NCBI GenBank assembly: GCA_036898135.1
Contig: CM072514.1
Span: forward strand, 79,247,942 to 79,311,941
Length of the DNA stretch: 64,000 bases
Reading direction: 5' to 3'
DNA from: Oncomelania hupensis
Lineage: Eukaryota > Mollusca > Gastropoda > Littorinimorpha > Pomatiopsidae
A program made the position numbers and the translations under genes. Of the stretch, positions 11,024-22,639 are shown piece by piece. The notes beneath the pieces are model-generated. The model did no database searches and was not told where the DNA came from. It was given only the letters and a program-made list of their open reading frames with translations. How positions within the stretch are numbered: position 1 is the stretch's first letter; every line of letters starts with the position of its first letter.

Positions 11024-12230
11024 TTAAGGCCAGAAGTGGGGGGTAAATTAAAACCTGAAGTATGATGCCATTATGATTTATTTTTGAGTGGACTGTATTA
11101 AGATCATTCAAAATCTGCAAAAAACACTTTTCTGAAATGTGTTTTGTCTTTAATATGAGTGGTTTTTTGCCGAATTCATGCAAAATCATACAATCTTACA
11201 AACATTTTTCAGACAACAGGAATCAATATGTACTGTTCAAACCTATTTATTTCTCAACTGTAACATCACCTTTCTGGACTGACAGAGCCATTTTTCAAAG
11301 TTTTGTTTATGAAAAAAATTACAGGGTCGTTTATATTTTACATGAAAATTTAGGGGTACCCTTCACTAAAAGTGAAATAAAAAATTATCTTTAGCAAATA
11401 TAAATATTTCCCTCTGTTATTCCACAGAGAAATGTTTTGTGAATGAAATAAAAAAAGAATTATGTAAATATCTTCAATAGAATCTGAGAATTTTGTTTTC
11501 TAGTGCAACTAAGTCGGACAAAAACAAAGTTTTGAGAAAACTGCATTTGAAAGTTACCAATTCCTGCTCACATAGAAAAAGCACTTCTGGAATGCAAATC
11601 ACTGTCACAAAATGTAAATACCTATCACTCAAACATATCTACATGTCCTCCATCATGCCCTGCCCATATGCTTTTTTGGCATCATTTTGAAGTGAATTAC
11701 ACTGTGAATTAGACCTAGTGGATATCACCGATAGCGTCGCAGGAAGTCGGTACACGAAGCAAAAGATGTCGATTGCGCATGCGCGGAAGGCACTGAAAAT
11801 CGAGCGGACCAATCGGTGTCTAGGGAAATGACGTATGCTACTAAGTGTTGATGAGAAGGTGAAACCCATTGGTCAAAAGAACGTAGTTTGAACAATGCCT
11901 ATACCTATTTATAAATCCGGAAGTGACCTCAGCATGTTCATGAGGGTTTCCTGTTTATTTTGGTATACGGGAATCCCCGAATCGTCCGCTAGAAATAGCG
12001 GTAACTATGCAGCAAAAATGACCAAATTTTGTAATTGTAAATTTTTTTGATGAACTTTTCTGCACCCCCACAGCAGTTAGGGACAATTTTTACATAAAAT
12101 CATTGAGGATATATGCAAAAACACTATACAGGATTGAAGTAGATAGTCTAAACATGCAAAATAAGCAATAATCCCAAAACACCCCAAAAAATATTTTTGG
12201 GATAAAAATGACTCCCACTTCTGGCCTTAA
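11024..12230. mobile_element. Non-autonomous TTAA-flanked DNA transposon (piggyBac- or Kolobok-like)
   Basis: TTAA at 11024-11027 is followed by GGCCAGAAGTGGG. The exact reverse complement CCCACTTCTGGCC precedes TTAA at 12227-12230. TTAA duplications mark piggyBac and Kolobok elements. The 1.2-kb interior has no transposase, only short frames, and includes a more GC-rich part (11700-12000) with cggaccaatcgg. It lies inside the MULE. Confidence 0.75.
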
Positions 12231-12631
12231 TACTATTCTGTTTACCAGATTGAATAATATTTATGAACTTCATAATACACTTTTTGCATTAGCTTTTTTA
12301 TCTGTTGTATTAGTCACTGTATATTACTATTATTAGCCAAATCTTTGCCAGTTACATTTATTATTAATATTCAAATAAAATAAACCATGTCTGAGATATA
12401 CCCCGATGTGTATTTATATGATAGATATGTAACACAAATGGGTGAAAATGAAGAGCATTTCTTTGAATATTGGATTGATATAAATGTACTTTAAATCAAG
12501 TCGTAATTATGTGTGCAAGTGTACATGCATACGTGTGCGTGTGTAAACGCGCAGGTGGGTGTGTACTGTGGAAAGTGTTTTTAAGAGAATGCAGAAGAAG
12601 CTGAAGTATTGCACTGATATGTTATATGAGT
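12231..12631. other. MULE interior, AT-rich then TG-rich
   Basis: No open frame or repeat boundary is recognised before the minisatellite begins. Confidence 0.4.
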
Positions 12632-13826
12632 GAGTGCATACTCAAGTCAACATGATGTACTGTGATGCTTAACCTAGTAATCTGTTAGAGTCTTTGAATG
12701 TTTGTGTTGACTGCATGTGTTAGTCATTTGATATTGACACTTTGTGTGAATTATATGCATGATGGTGTGTGTGCAGTTGATTTCTTTGCATACTCTAGTC
12801 AACATGATGTACTGTGATGCTTAACCTAGTAATCTGTTAGCGTCTATGAATGTTGCGTTTGCTGCATGTTTTAGTCATTTGATCGCCTGATATTGACAAT
12901 GTGTGTAGTTGATTTCTTTGCATACTCTAGTCAACATGATGTTCTATGATGCCTAACCTAGTCATCTGTTAGAGTCTATTAATGTTTGCGTTGACTGCAT
13001 GTGTTAGTCATTTGATCGCCTGATATTGACAATTTGTGTGAATTATATGTGTGATGGTGTGTGTGCATTTGATTTCTTTGCATACTCTAGTCAACATGAT
13101 GTACTGTGATGCTTAACCTAGTAATATGTTAGCGTCTATGAATGTTACCATGCAACCTCATATTCTGATTCAAAGATTGATTGATGATTTTGAATTACCT
13201 CACCAGCTTGTACTGTGCATTTTGGAATTCTTGACTTTTAGAGAACAACGAGTTTTTGTTAATGAATTGTACTCTGATAAAAAGGTTACATGTACAGATG
13301 ATTCGGCTTTGTTGTCCTTGAGTGGTTCGGAGAATGGCCACGGTGATTCTTTGCCTACTTTTGTAGACTGGTGTGATGACAATTATTTGGAAATGAATGT
13401 TTCTAAGACCAAAGAACTTATTGTTGATTTTAGAAGAGACAGAGATGATGTTGCTGCAAGCACAATCCATGGTGAAAAAAATACTTAGTCTGTTTTACCA
13501 GTCTTTCATTGAGAGTCTTTTGACTTTTTCATTCATATGCTGGTTTCCTAGTCTGTCGGTTAGGAATAGAAATAGTCTCTTCAGCATTGTGAAAATGTGT
13601 TTCAAAATTACCGGTGAGGAGCAGAGGAACCTATCTGCCTTCTGCAATCAGCAAATCACAAGGAAAGCTAAACAGATTGTCAGTAAACTGGAACATATTT
13701 TGGCCGATGAGTTTGTACTTCTGCCTTTAAAACGTCGTTTTGCTCAACCCATTTCGAAAACTAAAAGATATTCAAACTCATTGTTGTCCGCCTTCTCAAT
13801 GCCTATACAATGTAATACAAGGGACT

Positions 13827-13875
<49 letters not shown>

Positions 13876-14690
13876 GATTGATTTTATTGATTCTTTGTCA
13901 CTATAGACAATATAGATATAAGCTGCTGTGTGAGTGTGGGTATAATTCCAGAGAGAGTGAGGAGATTTTTGCTGGTAGAAACTATTATCTGTGATATTTG
14001 TTTTATAGTTTATATTTTATAGTTTACTTATGCATTTAACAGCACATTTACTTATTGATTGGGAGTACTCTCCGTGTGTACGTATGGTCATTTTTAATTT
14101 TTATTCTTATTCTTACTGGTTATTTCTGCGCCAACGCTGCCTTTGTAATTGTAATTGCCCAGCTTGAGAGGAATGAAGTTGTGTGGCATTGTGTTGTATG
14201 GTATTGTATTGTTGGGATGTACATTTTGTATTGTAGCTTTCTGCGGAGAAACTATTATCTGTGATATACCGGGGCAGTTTACTTTTTATGACATTCACCT
14301 CTAGTTTATTGTATGTATTTAACAGTATATTTTATTATTTATTTGTTTTATTTATTATTTATTGATTGGATTACTTCTCATGTGTATGTAATAATTATTT
14401 TTAATTCTTGTGTATTCTGCTAATTGCGCTGATGCTGCCATTGTAATTGCTCAGTTTAAGATGACTAAAGTTGTATTGTGTTGTATTGTTGTGTTTGCTG
14501 CATGTGTTAGTCATTTGATCGCCTGATATTGACAATGTGTGTAGTTGATTTCTTTGCATATGTTCTGTGATGCCTAACCTAGCCATCTGTTAGTGTCTAT
14601 GAATGTTTGTGTTTGCTGCAAGTGTTAGTTATTTGATCACCTGATATTGACAATGTGTGTGCATTATGTGTGTGATGCCTAACATAGTCT
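12632..14690. repeat. Minisatellite (units of about 130-160 bp) split by a LINE
   Basis: A unit containing agtcaacatgatg, gcttaacctagtaatctg, gttagtcatttgatcgcc and gatattgacaatgtgtg repeats from about 12632 to 13145. It resumes at 14491-14690. The array is interrupted inside one unit by the CR1-type fragment at 13146-14490. Confidence 0.75.
13146..14490 (+). pseudogene. CR1/L2/Rex1-type LINE fragment with internal deletion
   Basis: Two overlapping frames encode reverse-transcriptase parts: FLTFREQRVFVN, then a jump from VTCT straight to DDSALLSL (losing the loop before the YADD-type core), then WCDDNYLEMNVSKTKELIV. In another frame come FIESLLTFSFICWF and QRNLSAF. These motifs belong to the CR1/L2/Rex1 group. 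The tail holds two tandem copies of a 3' UTR (tattatctgtgatat ... ttgtaattgc ... aagttgt) at about 13975-14235 and 14250-14490. It ends in (TGTAT)-rich repeats. Confidence 0.7.
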
Positions 14691-15241
14691 TTCAAGTCCT
14701 AGTAGTCCTAGTCATTTTTGTTTTACTATATCTTTCTGTTTATCTGTTATTGTTGGGTATGCTTGTGCGAGTGTGTGTGGTTGTGCATACATGTGTGTAT
14801 TTGTGTATGTAGGTATGTGTGCGTGTGTGTAAGTGAGAGAGAGAAAGATGTTAAATCTAAAACAATTTGTGTGTGTGCAGTTGATTCCTTAGGAGTTTGA
14901 TAGCATTGTTTCTGTTTGTATAAGTTATGGATGTGTGTATGCGTTCCAGATGGTTGAAAGAATTTCTAATGTTAAACAGATTCATTATTATTTTCCTTGC
15001 TGTACTTCTGCATGCCATTTGTCAAATTAATTAACTGTTTTAATTCTAATTTTGGAAAAAATATTTTGGGATAAGAGTTGTCAAAAATAAATGTTGCAGG
15101 CTCTAAACACCATTAAACCATTGTTTTTGTTGCCTAATTATGTGTGAGTATGCGTGTGTTTGATGTCTATGTTGTGATTACTTTCGCAGGCACATAAACA
15201 TGTCTTATCAGCTAATAGTACATACTCTCACAAACATGGAA
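14691..15241. other. TG-rich sequence without recognised gene
   Basis: Contains gtgtgt-rich stretches. It includes cttatcagctaata at 15204-15217, which nearly matches 19344-19357 beyond the neighbouring LINE. Confidence 0.4.
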
Positions 15242-18200
15242 ATTTTTTTTTTTTTTTTTTTTTTTTATTCTTTCAAAATATCACATAAATAGAAAAAAAA
15301 ATACAATCACAACATTTATACTACATGACATTACTTAGTAATTAACTTACATATCACACACACACACACACACACACTCATACACACTCATACACTGAGG
15401 TTCTTCCCTTTTTTCATTTCCGTGGAATATTTTATAAATTCAATATTACAATGATCAGAAACTGACTAAACAATCACATCTGTATCACCCACAAAAAAAA
15501 ACCAGTGCTCCCACAAATCATTGAATTTGTCTAATTCAAACCTGTTACGTGCATTATGTTTTTCTACTTCGTACTTCATTTTTAAATATCTCCTGAATGC
15601 ATACAATTGTGGCAGTACCTTATCAAATTTACATTTATAAATAAAATACTTTGCCACCAAAATGACATATTGGAAGGTCTTTGATACTGTACGGTCATGA
15701 GAATATCCAAGAAGGACATGAACTTCAGAAAAATCAAATGCCTCATTTACCAAACCACTATCAAGTAATACATCACGCAGGTTACTCCAAAATCGTCTCA
15801 CAAACCTGCACTGAAAAAACAAGTGTTGAATATTTTCACGCGCTTCTTCACAAAAGCTACAGCATTCATCAGGTGCAATACCCATGTATTGAAAAACAAC
15901 GTTAGTACCAATTATACGATGAACCAACCTTATCTGAAACCATTTTAATTTAACTTCTTTTATCGCTTTTATTTCATACAGAATGTTTTTCCAGTTCAGT
16001 TCGCACTTAAGTTTTTCTTCCCATGTTTTACAAAAATTTGGTGTTACATCATCCGACATTAAAAGATTATAATACAGTCGAGCGCCCTTTTGGACAGAAA
16101 ATAACGTTTTAATAATCAATGTATCACCCATGGCCATATCATTCACAAGCAGTATATCGCTCTTTCTAGCGTATTCCTTAACTGCATTTATACAACCACA
16201 ATAAGTTAGAAAGTGGCCTCGGACATTATACTTTCTTACAAATTCATTGAAAGACAAGAAACTGCCATTAGGATGAACGAGGTCTTTTACTTGAAAAATA
16301 TTTTTAGACGACCATTCGTTTATGTATAAACACTTATTCCCTACTTTAATGTTTTGATTATAGAAAATTGGTTCAGCTAAAAATTCTTCAGATTTTGTCA
16401 CATGGATACGTTTACCAAATAGGCTATAAGCATGAAAAACGTCTTTCCAGAATTGGTTTAAATTAGCAACATTTTGTGGCAAACATGAACCAACCGTTTT
16501 TAGATTATTAGCTAAAGGAAAAGTACCAAGAATAACCGATTTCCATTTATGCTCAGTTAAATAAATCTTTTTAACCCAAGTTAGCTTTAAACTGTACACA
16601 TACTGACGGATGTTCGGAATACCAAGTCCTCCTTCTTCAACGCTTTTCATGGATATTTTTCTACTAATTTTGTCCCTTTTCCTTCCCCAAACAAAGTCAA
16701 AAATAGTTGTTTGAAGTGATTGCATAGTATGGTCAGGTGGGTTTGGCAGAAGCAGCCAAAGATAAGTCAGTTTAGAAAGTATTAACGATTTCAAAATAGC
16801 AACTCTACCCAGGGGGGTGATCTGCCTCTTTAGCCAAATGCCGTACAATCTTTTAACTTCTTCAAATTTATTATTAACATTAATATCGATTATATCCTTC
16901 AGGTCGTTTGTAAACAGAATACCAAGAATCTTAAACTGTCGTGGGTTCCATTGTATGTTTAAATGCTGCATGTATGTAACTGGTGAATTGCGTTTATTAC
17001 CTAACCACACTGCGTTTGTTTTACTCGCATTTAGGAATAGCCCTGAGTAATTTCCAAATGTGTTGATTGTTATTATTGTTTCCTCAAACGAAGCTTTGTC
17101 CCCTTCTAAGAAGATTTCTGTATCGTCAGCGTACTGTGATAACTTGTGTTCTGTTTCGTGTATTTTAATACCTTTAATATTATTATTTTCCCTAATCATG
17201 GTACCTAGAATTTCGGCATATAGAATAAAGATATAAGGTGACATGGGGTCTCCTTGTCTGCAGCCTCTAGACACTGGAAACCAGCCAGACACTTGTCCGT
17301 TTGCAGAAATACATGATTTACAGTCAAAATGTAAGGTTTTAATCCATCGACACATGTCTTCACCAAAACCAAAGGCTTTTAAGGTCTTAAGTAAGAAATT
17401 CCAGTCTAAACTGTCGAACGCCTTCTCAAAATCACAGCAAAGGAGCAAACCGGGCGCATCCGTGGCAGTTACATAATCAATAATATCATAAACTAATCTA
17501 ATATTATCCCCGATAAATCTATTTTTAACAAACCCAGTTTGATCTTCATTAATTAATCTTGGTAAAACTTTTTTCATTCTATTAGCTATAGATGTTGATC
17601 CAATCTTATAAACGACATTAAGAAGAGAGATTGGTCTCCAATTCTGTATCCGCTCTTTTGGTCTATCAGGTTTAGGAATACAAATAATAACACCTTCTTT
17701 TTGTGTACACGATAACTCCCCTTTACTAAATCCTTCATTTAAAGATCTGACCACGAATGCGCCCAACTGTCTCCAGAACACTTTAAAAAACTCTGCAGAA
17801 AACCCGTCTGAACCTGGACTTTTACCATTTTTCATGTTCTTAAGTGCGTAGCTGGCTTCCTCAAGACTTAGAATTCCTTCAAGAGATTCCGTTTCAAACA
17901 AGTTTAGAACGGGTATATTATCAACTAGGTCACTGATTTCACAAGTTTCTAAGTCTCTTTTAGTATACAAACGCTCATAGAAATCTTTAACCTCGTTTAC
18001 AATAGCATCAGTATCGCTGGTTACGGAGCCATCTTTTAAAGTTAGTTTATTTATATGTTTATTAACGTAATTTCTCTTTTCCAAGCTACAGAAATACTTT
18101 GAAACCTTCTCCCCATCTTCCACCCATCTAGCTTTAGAACGCAGTAACACACCCCTCATTCTATGATCCCTTATGTTTATTAATTCTTGCTTGTCTTTTT

Positions 18201-19340
18201 CAAGAGATGCATGTTCTTCCACACCTAAGGTTTCTTTTCTTTCAAACTGTTCGATCCGATCTTGCAATACTTTTTCTTTTTCACCAGCCTCCCTTTTTTT
18301 AACAGCAGCGTATGAAATAGTCTTACTACGGATTTTCATTAATAATACATCTAAAAACAATTGGTCTGAAACCGTCAACTGAATATCCCACAGCGGTATA
18401 TCATCTAACTTATCTCTATTATAAGGGAAAACTGCGTATTCAGCTAGGACAGATTTAATTTCACAGTTTATTATCACTAAATATTTTCTATCAAGTAACA
18501 AAGACGAGTTGAATTTCCAAAAAGAATGTCGGGTATTTTCTTTTCCAAACTGCAACGTTAGGGTGACTGCGGAGTGATCAGTTCTGTAACCAGGCTTTAT
18601 ATCCACCTCCTGAACAAAACACGAAACAAGATCAGAAATTAGGAAAAAGTCTAAGCGGCTTTGCTGGAGAGGAGTGTTTCTACGCCAGGTATATCGTTTG
18701 CAGTCAGGATAATTTGTCCTCCATATATCTGTTAAATTTAAATTGTCCATCATTAGTTTAACCTGATCATGAGCTCTTACATTATTTTTCTGTCTGTAGT
18801 TATTGCAGTCTAAATCGTAGTCTAATACCAAGTTCCAGTCTCCCCCAAAGATAACATGTTCACATTCTTCATACAACTTTACCGTTTCTTCAAGTTCTAT
18901 ATAAAAACTGGGGTCATCATTGTTTGGCCCATACACATTAACAATCACAAAATCTTTCTCATACATCTTCAAGTGTATTATAAGCCAGTTACCATTTACA
19001 TCTCTGTGAACATTACATATTTTATATTCAAAAACACTATTAAAAAGAATCGCAACTCCTCTCGAATTAGAAGCGAAAGAAGCGAAAAAAGCATCAAACC
19101 CCCATTCATTTTTTATTTGTTTTTCTATTTTTGGATAAAAATGTGTATCTTGCAACATGCAGACACAGTATTTATTCTCTCTCAAGTAATGAAACACATC
19201 TCTTCTCTTCTGCGAGTCCCCTAACCCCCTACAGTTCATTGAAACAAAATGTACTTGATTAAACATGGAAATTTGCATAACACCGTTACAGGTCACATTC
19301 TTCAACAGTATCTTGCGGCAATCAGATTTTGGACACTACA
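15242..19340 (-). mobile_element. Tx1/L1-like LINE with poly(A) tail, 5' end short
   Basis: The unit consists of ORF2 (15466-19278), a 3' UTR of about 200 bp and a poly(A) tail seen as a T run at 15242-15266. No ORF1 lies between the ORF2 start and the Harbinger terminus at 19366, so the copy is probably 5'-truncated. Confidence 0.8.
15466..19278 (-). CDS. LINE ORF2: AP-endonuclease, reverse transcriptase and zinc-binding domain
   Basis: An uninterrupted frame of 1,270 codons. Residues of about 1-230 form an AP-like endonuclease (FVSMNCRGLGDSQKRRDVF; VNVYGPNND; FGGDWNLVLD; RLDFFLI; RTDHSAVTL). The reverse transcriptase follows at about 480-780 (NWRPISLLNVVYKI; QTGFVKNRFIGDNIRL; DFEKAFDSLDWNFL; catalytic SQYADDTEIFLEGD). 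The C-terminus has a zf-RVT-like Cys/His cluster (CCSFCEE, then HLFFQCRF). I chose the ATG reading MQISMFNQVHFV; a second ATG lies 4 codons later. The order and motifs are those of L1/Tx1-type LINEs. The intact frame suggests a young insertion. Confidence 0.9.
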   Translation of the reverse strand: MQISMFNQVHFVSMNCRGLGDSQKRRDVFHYLRENKYCVCMLQDTHFYPKIEKQIKNEWGFDAFFASFASNSRGVAILFNSVFEYKICNVHRDVNGNWLIIHLKMYEKDFVIVNVYGPNNDDPSFYIELEETVKLYEECEHVIFGGDWNLVLDYDLDCNNYRQKNNVRAHDQVKLMMDNLNLTDIWRTNYPDCKRYTWRRNTPLQQSRLDFFLISDLVSCFVQEVDIKPGYRTDHSAVTLTLQFGKENTRHSFWKFNSSLLLDRKYLVIINCEIKSVLAEYAVFPYNRDKLDDIPLWDIQLTVSDQLFLDVLLMKIRSKTISYAAVKKREAGEKEKVLQDRIEQFERKETLGVEEHASLEKDKQELINIRDHRMRGVLLRSKARWVEDGEKVSKYFCSLEKRNYVNKHINKLTLKDGSVTSDTDAIVNEVKDFYERLYTKRDLETCEISDLVDNIPVLNLFETESLEGILSLEEASYALKNMKNGKSPGSDGFSAEFFKVFWRQLGAFVVRSLNEGFSKGELSCTQKEGVIICIPKPDRPKERIQNWRPISLLNVVYKIGSTSIANRMKKVLPRLINEDQTGFVKNRFIGDNIRLVYDIIDYVTATDAPGLLLCCDFEKAFDSLDWNFLLKTLKAFGFGEDMCRWIKTLHFDCKSCISANGQVSGWFPVSRGCRQGDPMSPYIFILYAEILGTMIRENNNIKGIKIHETEHKLSQYADDTEIFLEGDKASFEETIITINTFGNYSGLFLNASKTNAVWLGNKRNSPVTYMQHLNIQWNPRQFKILGILFTNDLKDIIDINVNNKFEEVKRLYGIWLKRQITPLGRVAILKSLILSKLTYLWLLLPNPPDHTMQSLQTTIFDFVWGRKRDKISRKISMKSVEEGGLGIPNIRQYVYSLKLTWVKKIYLTEHKWKSVILGTFPLANNLKTVGSCLPQNVANLNQFWKDVFHAYSLFGKRIHVTKSEEFLAEPIFYNQNIKVGNKCLYINEWSSKNIFQVKDLVHPNGSFLSFNEFVRKYNVRGHFLTYCGCINAVKEYARKSDILLVNDMAMGDTLIIKTLFSVQKGARLYYNLLMSDDVTPNFCKTWEEKLKCELNWKNILYEIKAIKEVKLKWFQIRLVHRIIGTNVVFQYMGIAPDECCSFCEEARENIQHLFFQCRFVRRFWSNLRDVLLDSGLVNEAFDFSEVHVLLGYSHDRTVSKTFQYVILVAKYFIYKCKFDKVLPQLYAFRRYLKMKYEVEKHNARNRFELDKFNDLWEHWFFFVGDTDVIV

Positions 19341-20429
19341 TCCCTTATCAGCCAATATAGTCTCTGGGCCGCGTTTCTTTCCAGTTAGACTGTCTCGCTT
19401 CTAAGATCTCGCCTCACTGTTGTGAATGAAACGACCCAGCCTACCTTGTTATAGCCTCGTTTCGGATCGAAGCGACATTTCAAACACAAGATGGATTCTG
19501 CAATGGAAACGTAGAGCGATTTGAGGAAAATAATTCTGTTGGAGGTGGAAGAAGATGACGACGATGATATTGAATTAAGCCTGGCAGTTGTAGCTGATTT
19601 AGTAAATACAACTACACATACTTTGTTGAGGTTGATGCCGAAGAATACGTCTAATCCCAATGCGCACCAGGAAGATTTTGTGGAGAAAGTTGTACCAAGG
19701 TACACAGACTACGATTTCAGAAGCCACTTCAGAATGTATCGGGATGCATTCGAAGTAAGCAACCTTACATTCACATTTTTCAAGGGACTGTATAAGAAAG
19801 AAGGGGTGGAGGAGGTTAAAGAATGTAATATTATCATTATCATGAGCACCCCTCCTACCGGCACCCCCCCCCCCCCCCCTTCCTCACTTAGTGTAGCAAG
19901 TTTCTTCAACAAATTGAAGTCGGCTACCTACTACAAAGAAGAAGAGAAGACTTGTCTAGTGATCATACATATTTAGCTGTCCTTGAGTATAATTCTAGTT
20001 GTTTTGTGATCACACTGATCGGTTGTATTTTAATTATGGCCCACTCATGCACGTGCAACAAGAGACGAAGAATCTAATAAAATATAGAATGGAATTTAAA
20101 CTAAATCTTCAAGTCTTCTGAATTATTTCTACACAAGCCTCGAGGGGTGGAGGGTGCTTAAAATAATGATTTAATCATTCTTCTCATAAAGTACACTAAT
20201 ACAGATTGCCTGGACATTCTGTTCTTCTGCTTGTTTCAGTCTCTGTTTCTATGGATTGGACCCCATATATCTGGGAAAGACACATCCGTCCAAAAAAAAC
20301 TTTTGGCGACTATCTGGGTGCTGGCCAACCCAGACTGTTATAGAAGTGTTTCTGACAGGTTCCAACTCAACAAGGGCGTGCTGCATCGGACGGTCTCGGA
20401 AGTCTGAAACGCTCTTATTGCACAGCAAG

Positions 20430-20431
<2 letters not shown>

Positions 20432-20500
<69 letters not shown>
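20432..20500. repeat. (GA)n microsatellite
   Basis: About 35 GA units begin right at the donor of transposase exon 2 and run up to a perfect hairpin. Confidence 0.95.
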
Positions 20501-20503
<3 letters not shown>

Positions 20504-20608
20504 GCATTTTGCCCTGAGCCCCCGGTTATTTTGAACCCTATAGTATTCTTGGGTGTTCTAGAATACTATAGGGTTCAAAATAACCGGGGGCTCAGGGCAA
20601 AATGCAAC
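20501..20608. repeat. Perfect 48-bp inverted repeat with 12-bp loop
   Basis: The left arm at 20501-20548 starts gttgcattttgccctgagcc. The right arm at 20561-20608 is its exact reverse complement around ttgggtgttcta. It sits in an intron of the Harbinger transposase next to the (GA)n tract. Confidence 0.95.
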
Positions 20609-21039
20609 AACTCTATTTTGGCTTCAGGCTCTATACTTTTGTTTCCAAGGGGCCCAATGTGCCCTCCCCAATGTGCCCTCTTATTTTTTGAGGACCTCCT
20701 AGATCCTGAAAGTTAGTTCAATGTAAGCAAAAGCGCATCAAACTATGTGTATACAGTATACATACATTTTTGTTCTATTATTTCAGGTGCGGCCATAGTT
20801 TGGCCCAAAACTGGGATTGAACAGAGAAAAAATGCAGCAGAGTTTCAGGCAGCAGCTGGATTTCCTGGCGTGGTTGGTGCCATCGATGGCACGTATATTG
20901 AGATCAAGGGCCCAGATGGTGACCACAGAAGTTCATACATCTGTAGGAAAGGCTTTCCGGCCATCCATCTGCAGGTATTTACCAGTTTGTATTACATACA
21001 AAACCCTGTACTTGTTTAAATTATATATTACATACATGG

Positions 21040-21660
21040 TTTAAAGAAAAGAGATTTCTCCTATATAGCGCACTAACAAGCGCAGAGAGCTTCTCAAAGC
21101 GCTGGCCCGTAATATCCAGCAATCACACAATAGTTTGCTGAAGTCAGGATTCGAATCCATGTTGCCCAAGACACACTCACACAAGTCGTGTGCTCTGACC
21201 ACTGTTTAAAGGCAGTTATTTGGAGACATGTGGTCACATCTTTTATAATTGTATAAGGCTACAGAACCCCATATAACTGCAAACAATCTGGAAATGTGCT
21301 GGTTGCTTGCACATTCTCAAGCGTTATTTGGAAATGCCAACACATTTTCAATGATCAATGGCTACGATATATAGTATTTCATTCATGTTTTAATTATTAT
21401 GCTGTATTGCACATTTTGCATTTTTTCAAGTTTAAAATGTTGATTTTTTTCCCACTTGCAGACAGCTTTTAGTTGTTGATGGGAAATGTCAGTTTTTCCT
21501 TAATTTTTGTTGTGTAGAAGACCAAGGTTCGAATCCTGTGGTGGCCAAGATAAATGTGGTCAAATTTTCACTGTCTATTTTAGCAGTATGATTGCTCTGG
21601 TGGTACAGTGTTGATTCAGTCCCTACCCCTTGTTTTCTGGAATGGTTATCCCCGCCTGTC
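21040..21660. mobile_element. Two SINE-like fragments in the transposase intron
   Basis: At 21055-21190 a segment reads tatatagcgc ... gagagcttctcaaagcgctgg followed by aggattcgaatcc, a B-box-like motif in reverse context. It matches the 'ctcaagagctgctcaaggcgctgg' family seen at 39540 and 45920. At about 21520-21640, aaggttcgaatcctg and agcagtatgattgctctggtgg resemble the minus-strand unit at 40330-40490. Confidence 0.5.
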
Positions 21661-22123
21661 GCAGCGTCAATGGTGGGTGTGGACGTTAAACTTCAATGTT
21701 CACACGTTGTGTAGTAGCAGGGGCAAACCAATGTTTTTCAACGCACTAGTGTCAAGTGTGCATGACTACTGCTTGAGATTTTTCACTAGTCCAAACATAA
21801 AACCCCTAACCAAAAGTGACAAGAAAGAAAGAGAAAAAAAATGTCCATGGGACTAGTGCTTTTATATCTTCACCAGTCCAGGCAAAATTTAACTAGTCTA
21901 GGACTAGTGGAGAAGTACTTAAAGGCACAACATCGGTAAATTCCCTCCACAATGGTTCACTATAGACCCAATTCTGGATCTGCTGGTCCCTATGTTACCA
22001 TTGTCTAGGGCGGAAGCCGAAATTGTGCCTTTAAAATACAGCCCTTAGTAGTAGTAATTTATGTAATTTTCCGAATGTAATGTTCCAAGTCTTGGTTTTT
22101 TATTAATCTTTTTTTTTAAACAG
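21661..22123 (+). other. Remainder of the transposase intron
   Basis: AT-rich; no recognised element. Confidence 0.4.
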
Positions 22124-22639
22124 GTCGTGTGCAACAGGCAGTTGATGTTTATCGATGTACATGCTGGAAACGCAGGATCCGTTGCTGATAGTCGAGTTTT
22201 CAAGAACTCTGACCTCGCAGTGCTTTTGCAGGACCCAACTAGAAAACTGGCTATGGATCTCCATCTGATCGGCGATTCGGCATACCCATTGAAGGATTAC
22301 CTCATGGTGCCTTTTAGAGACAACGGTCATCTGAGTTCTGTTGAGGTAAAATACAACCAAATTCTGTCATCTACAAGAGTGGATGTAGAAAGATCCATCG
22401 GTCTTCTGAAGGGCAAGTTCCGGAGGCTGAAGTACTTGGACATGACCAACACTGATGACATTCCACGGATCATATTTGCTTGCTGTGTGCTTCACAACTT
22501 CGTAATAAAGGAAAATGGCATCCAGGAAGAAGACATTGACATGTGCACCATCATCAGACATGATGAGGTTTTAGATGATGCTAGCAGAAGGAGTGCCATT
22601 GACAAACGGATGGCAATTGCCCATATGCTGCATTGACAA

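Larger units (their letters stand above)
19491..22639 (+). pseudogene. Harbinger (HARBI1-like) DDE transposase, four exons, two nonsense codons
   Basis: Exons 19491-19754, 20240-20429, 20787-20974 and 22124-22639 join with GT/AG introns and consistent phase to about 385 codons. Exon 1 has PRYTDYDFRSHFRMYRDAFE. Exon 2 has ATIWVLANPDCYRSVSDRF. Exon 3 has GFPGVVGAIDGTYIEIKGP, with the first catalytic Asp. Exon 4 has LIGDSAYPLKDY (second Asp) and STRVDVERSIGLLKGKFRR (Glu), then IIFACCVLHNFVI. This is a DDE_Tnp_4 nuclease close in layout to HARBI1. An in-frame TAG follows codon 7 of exon 1 (after MDSAMET), and a TGA lies in exon 2 after HRTVSEV, so the copy is probably inactive. Confidence 0.85.
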
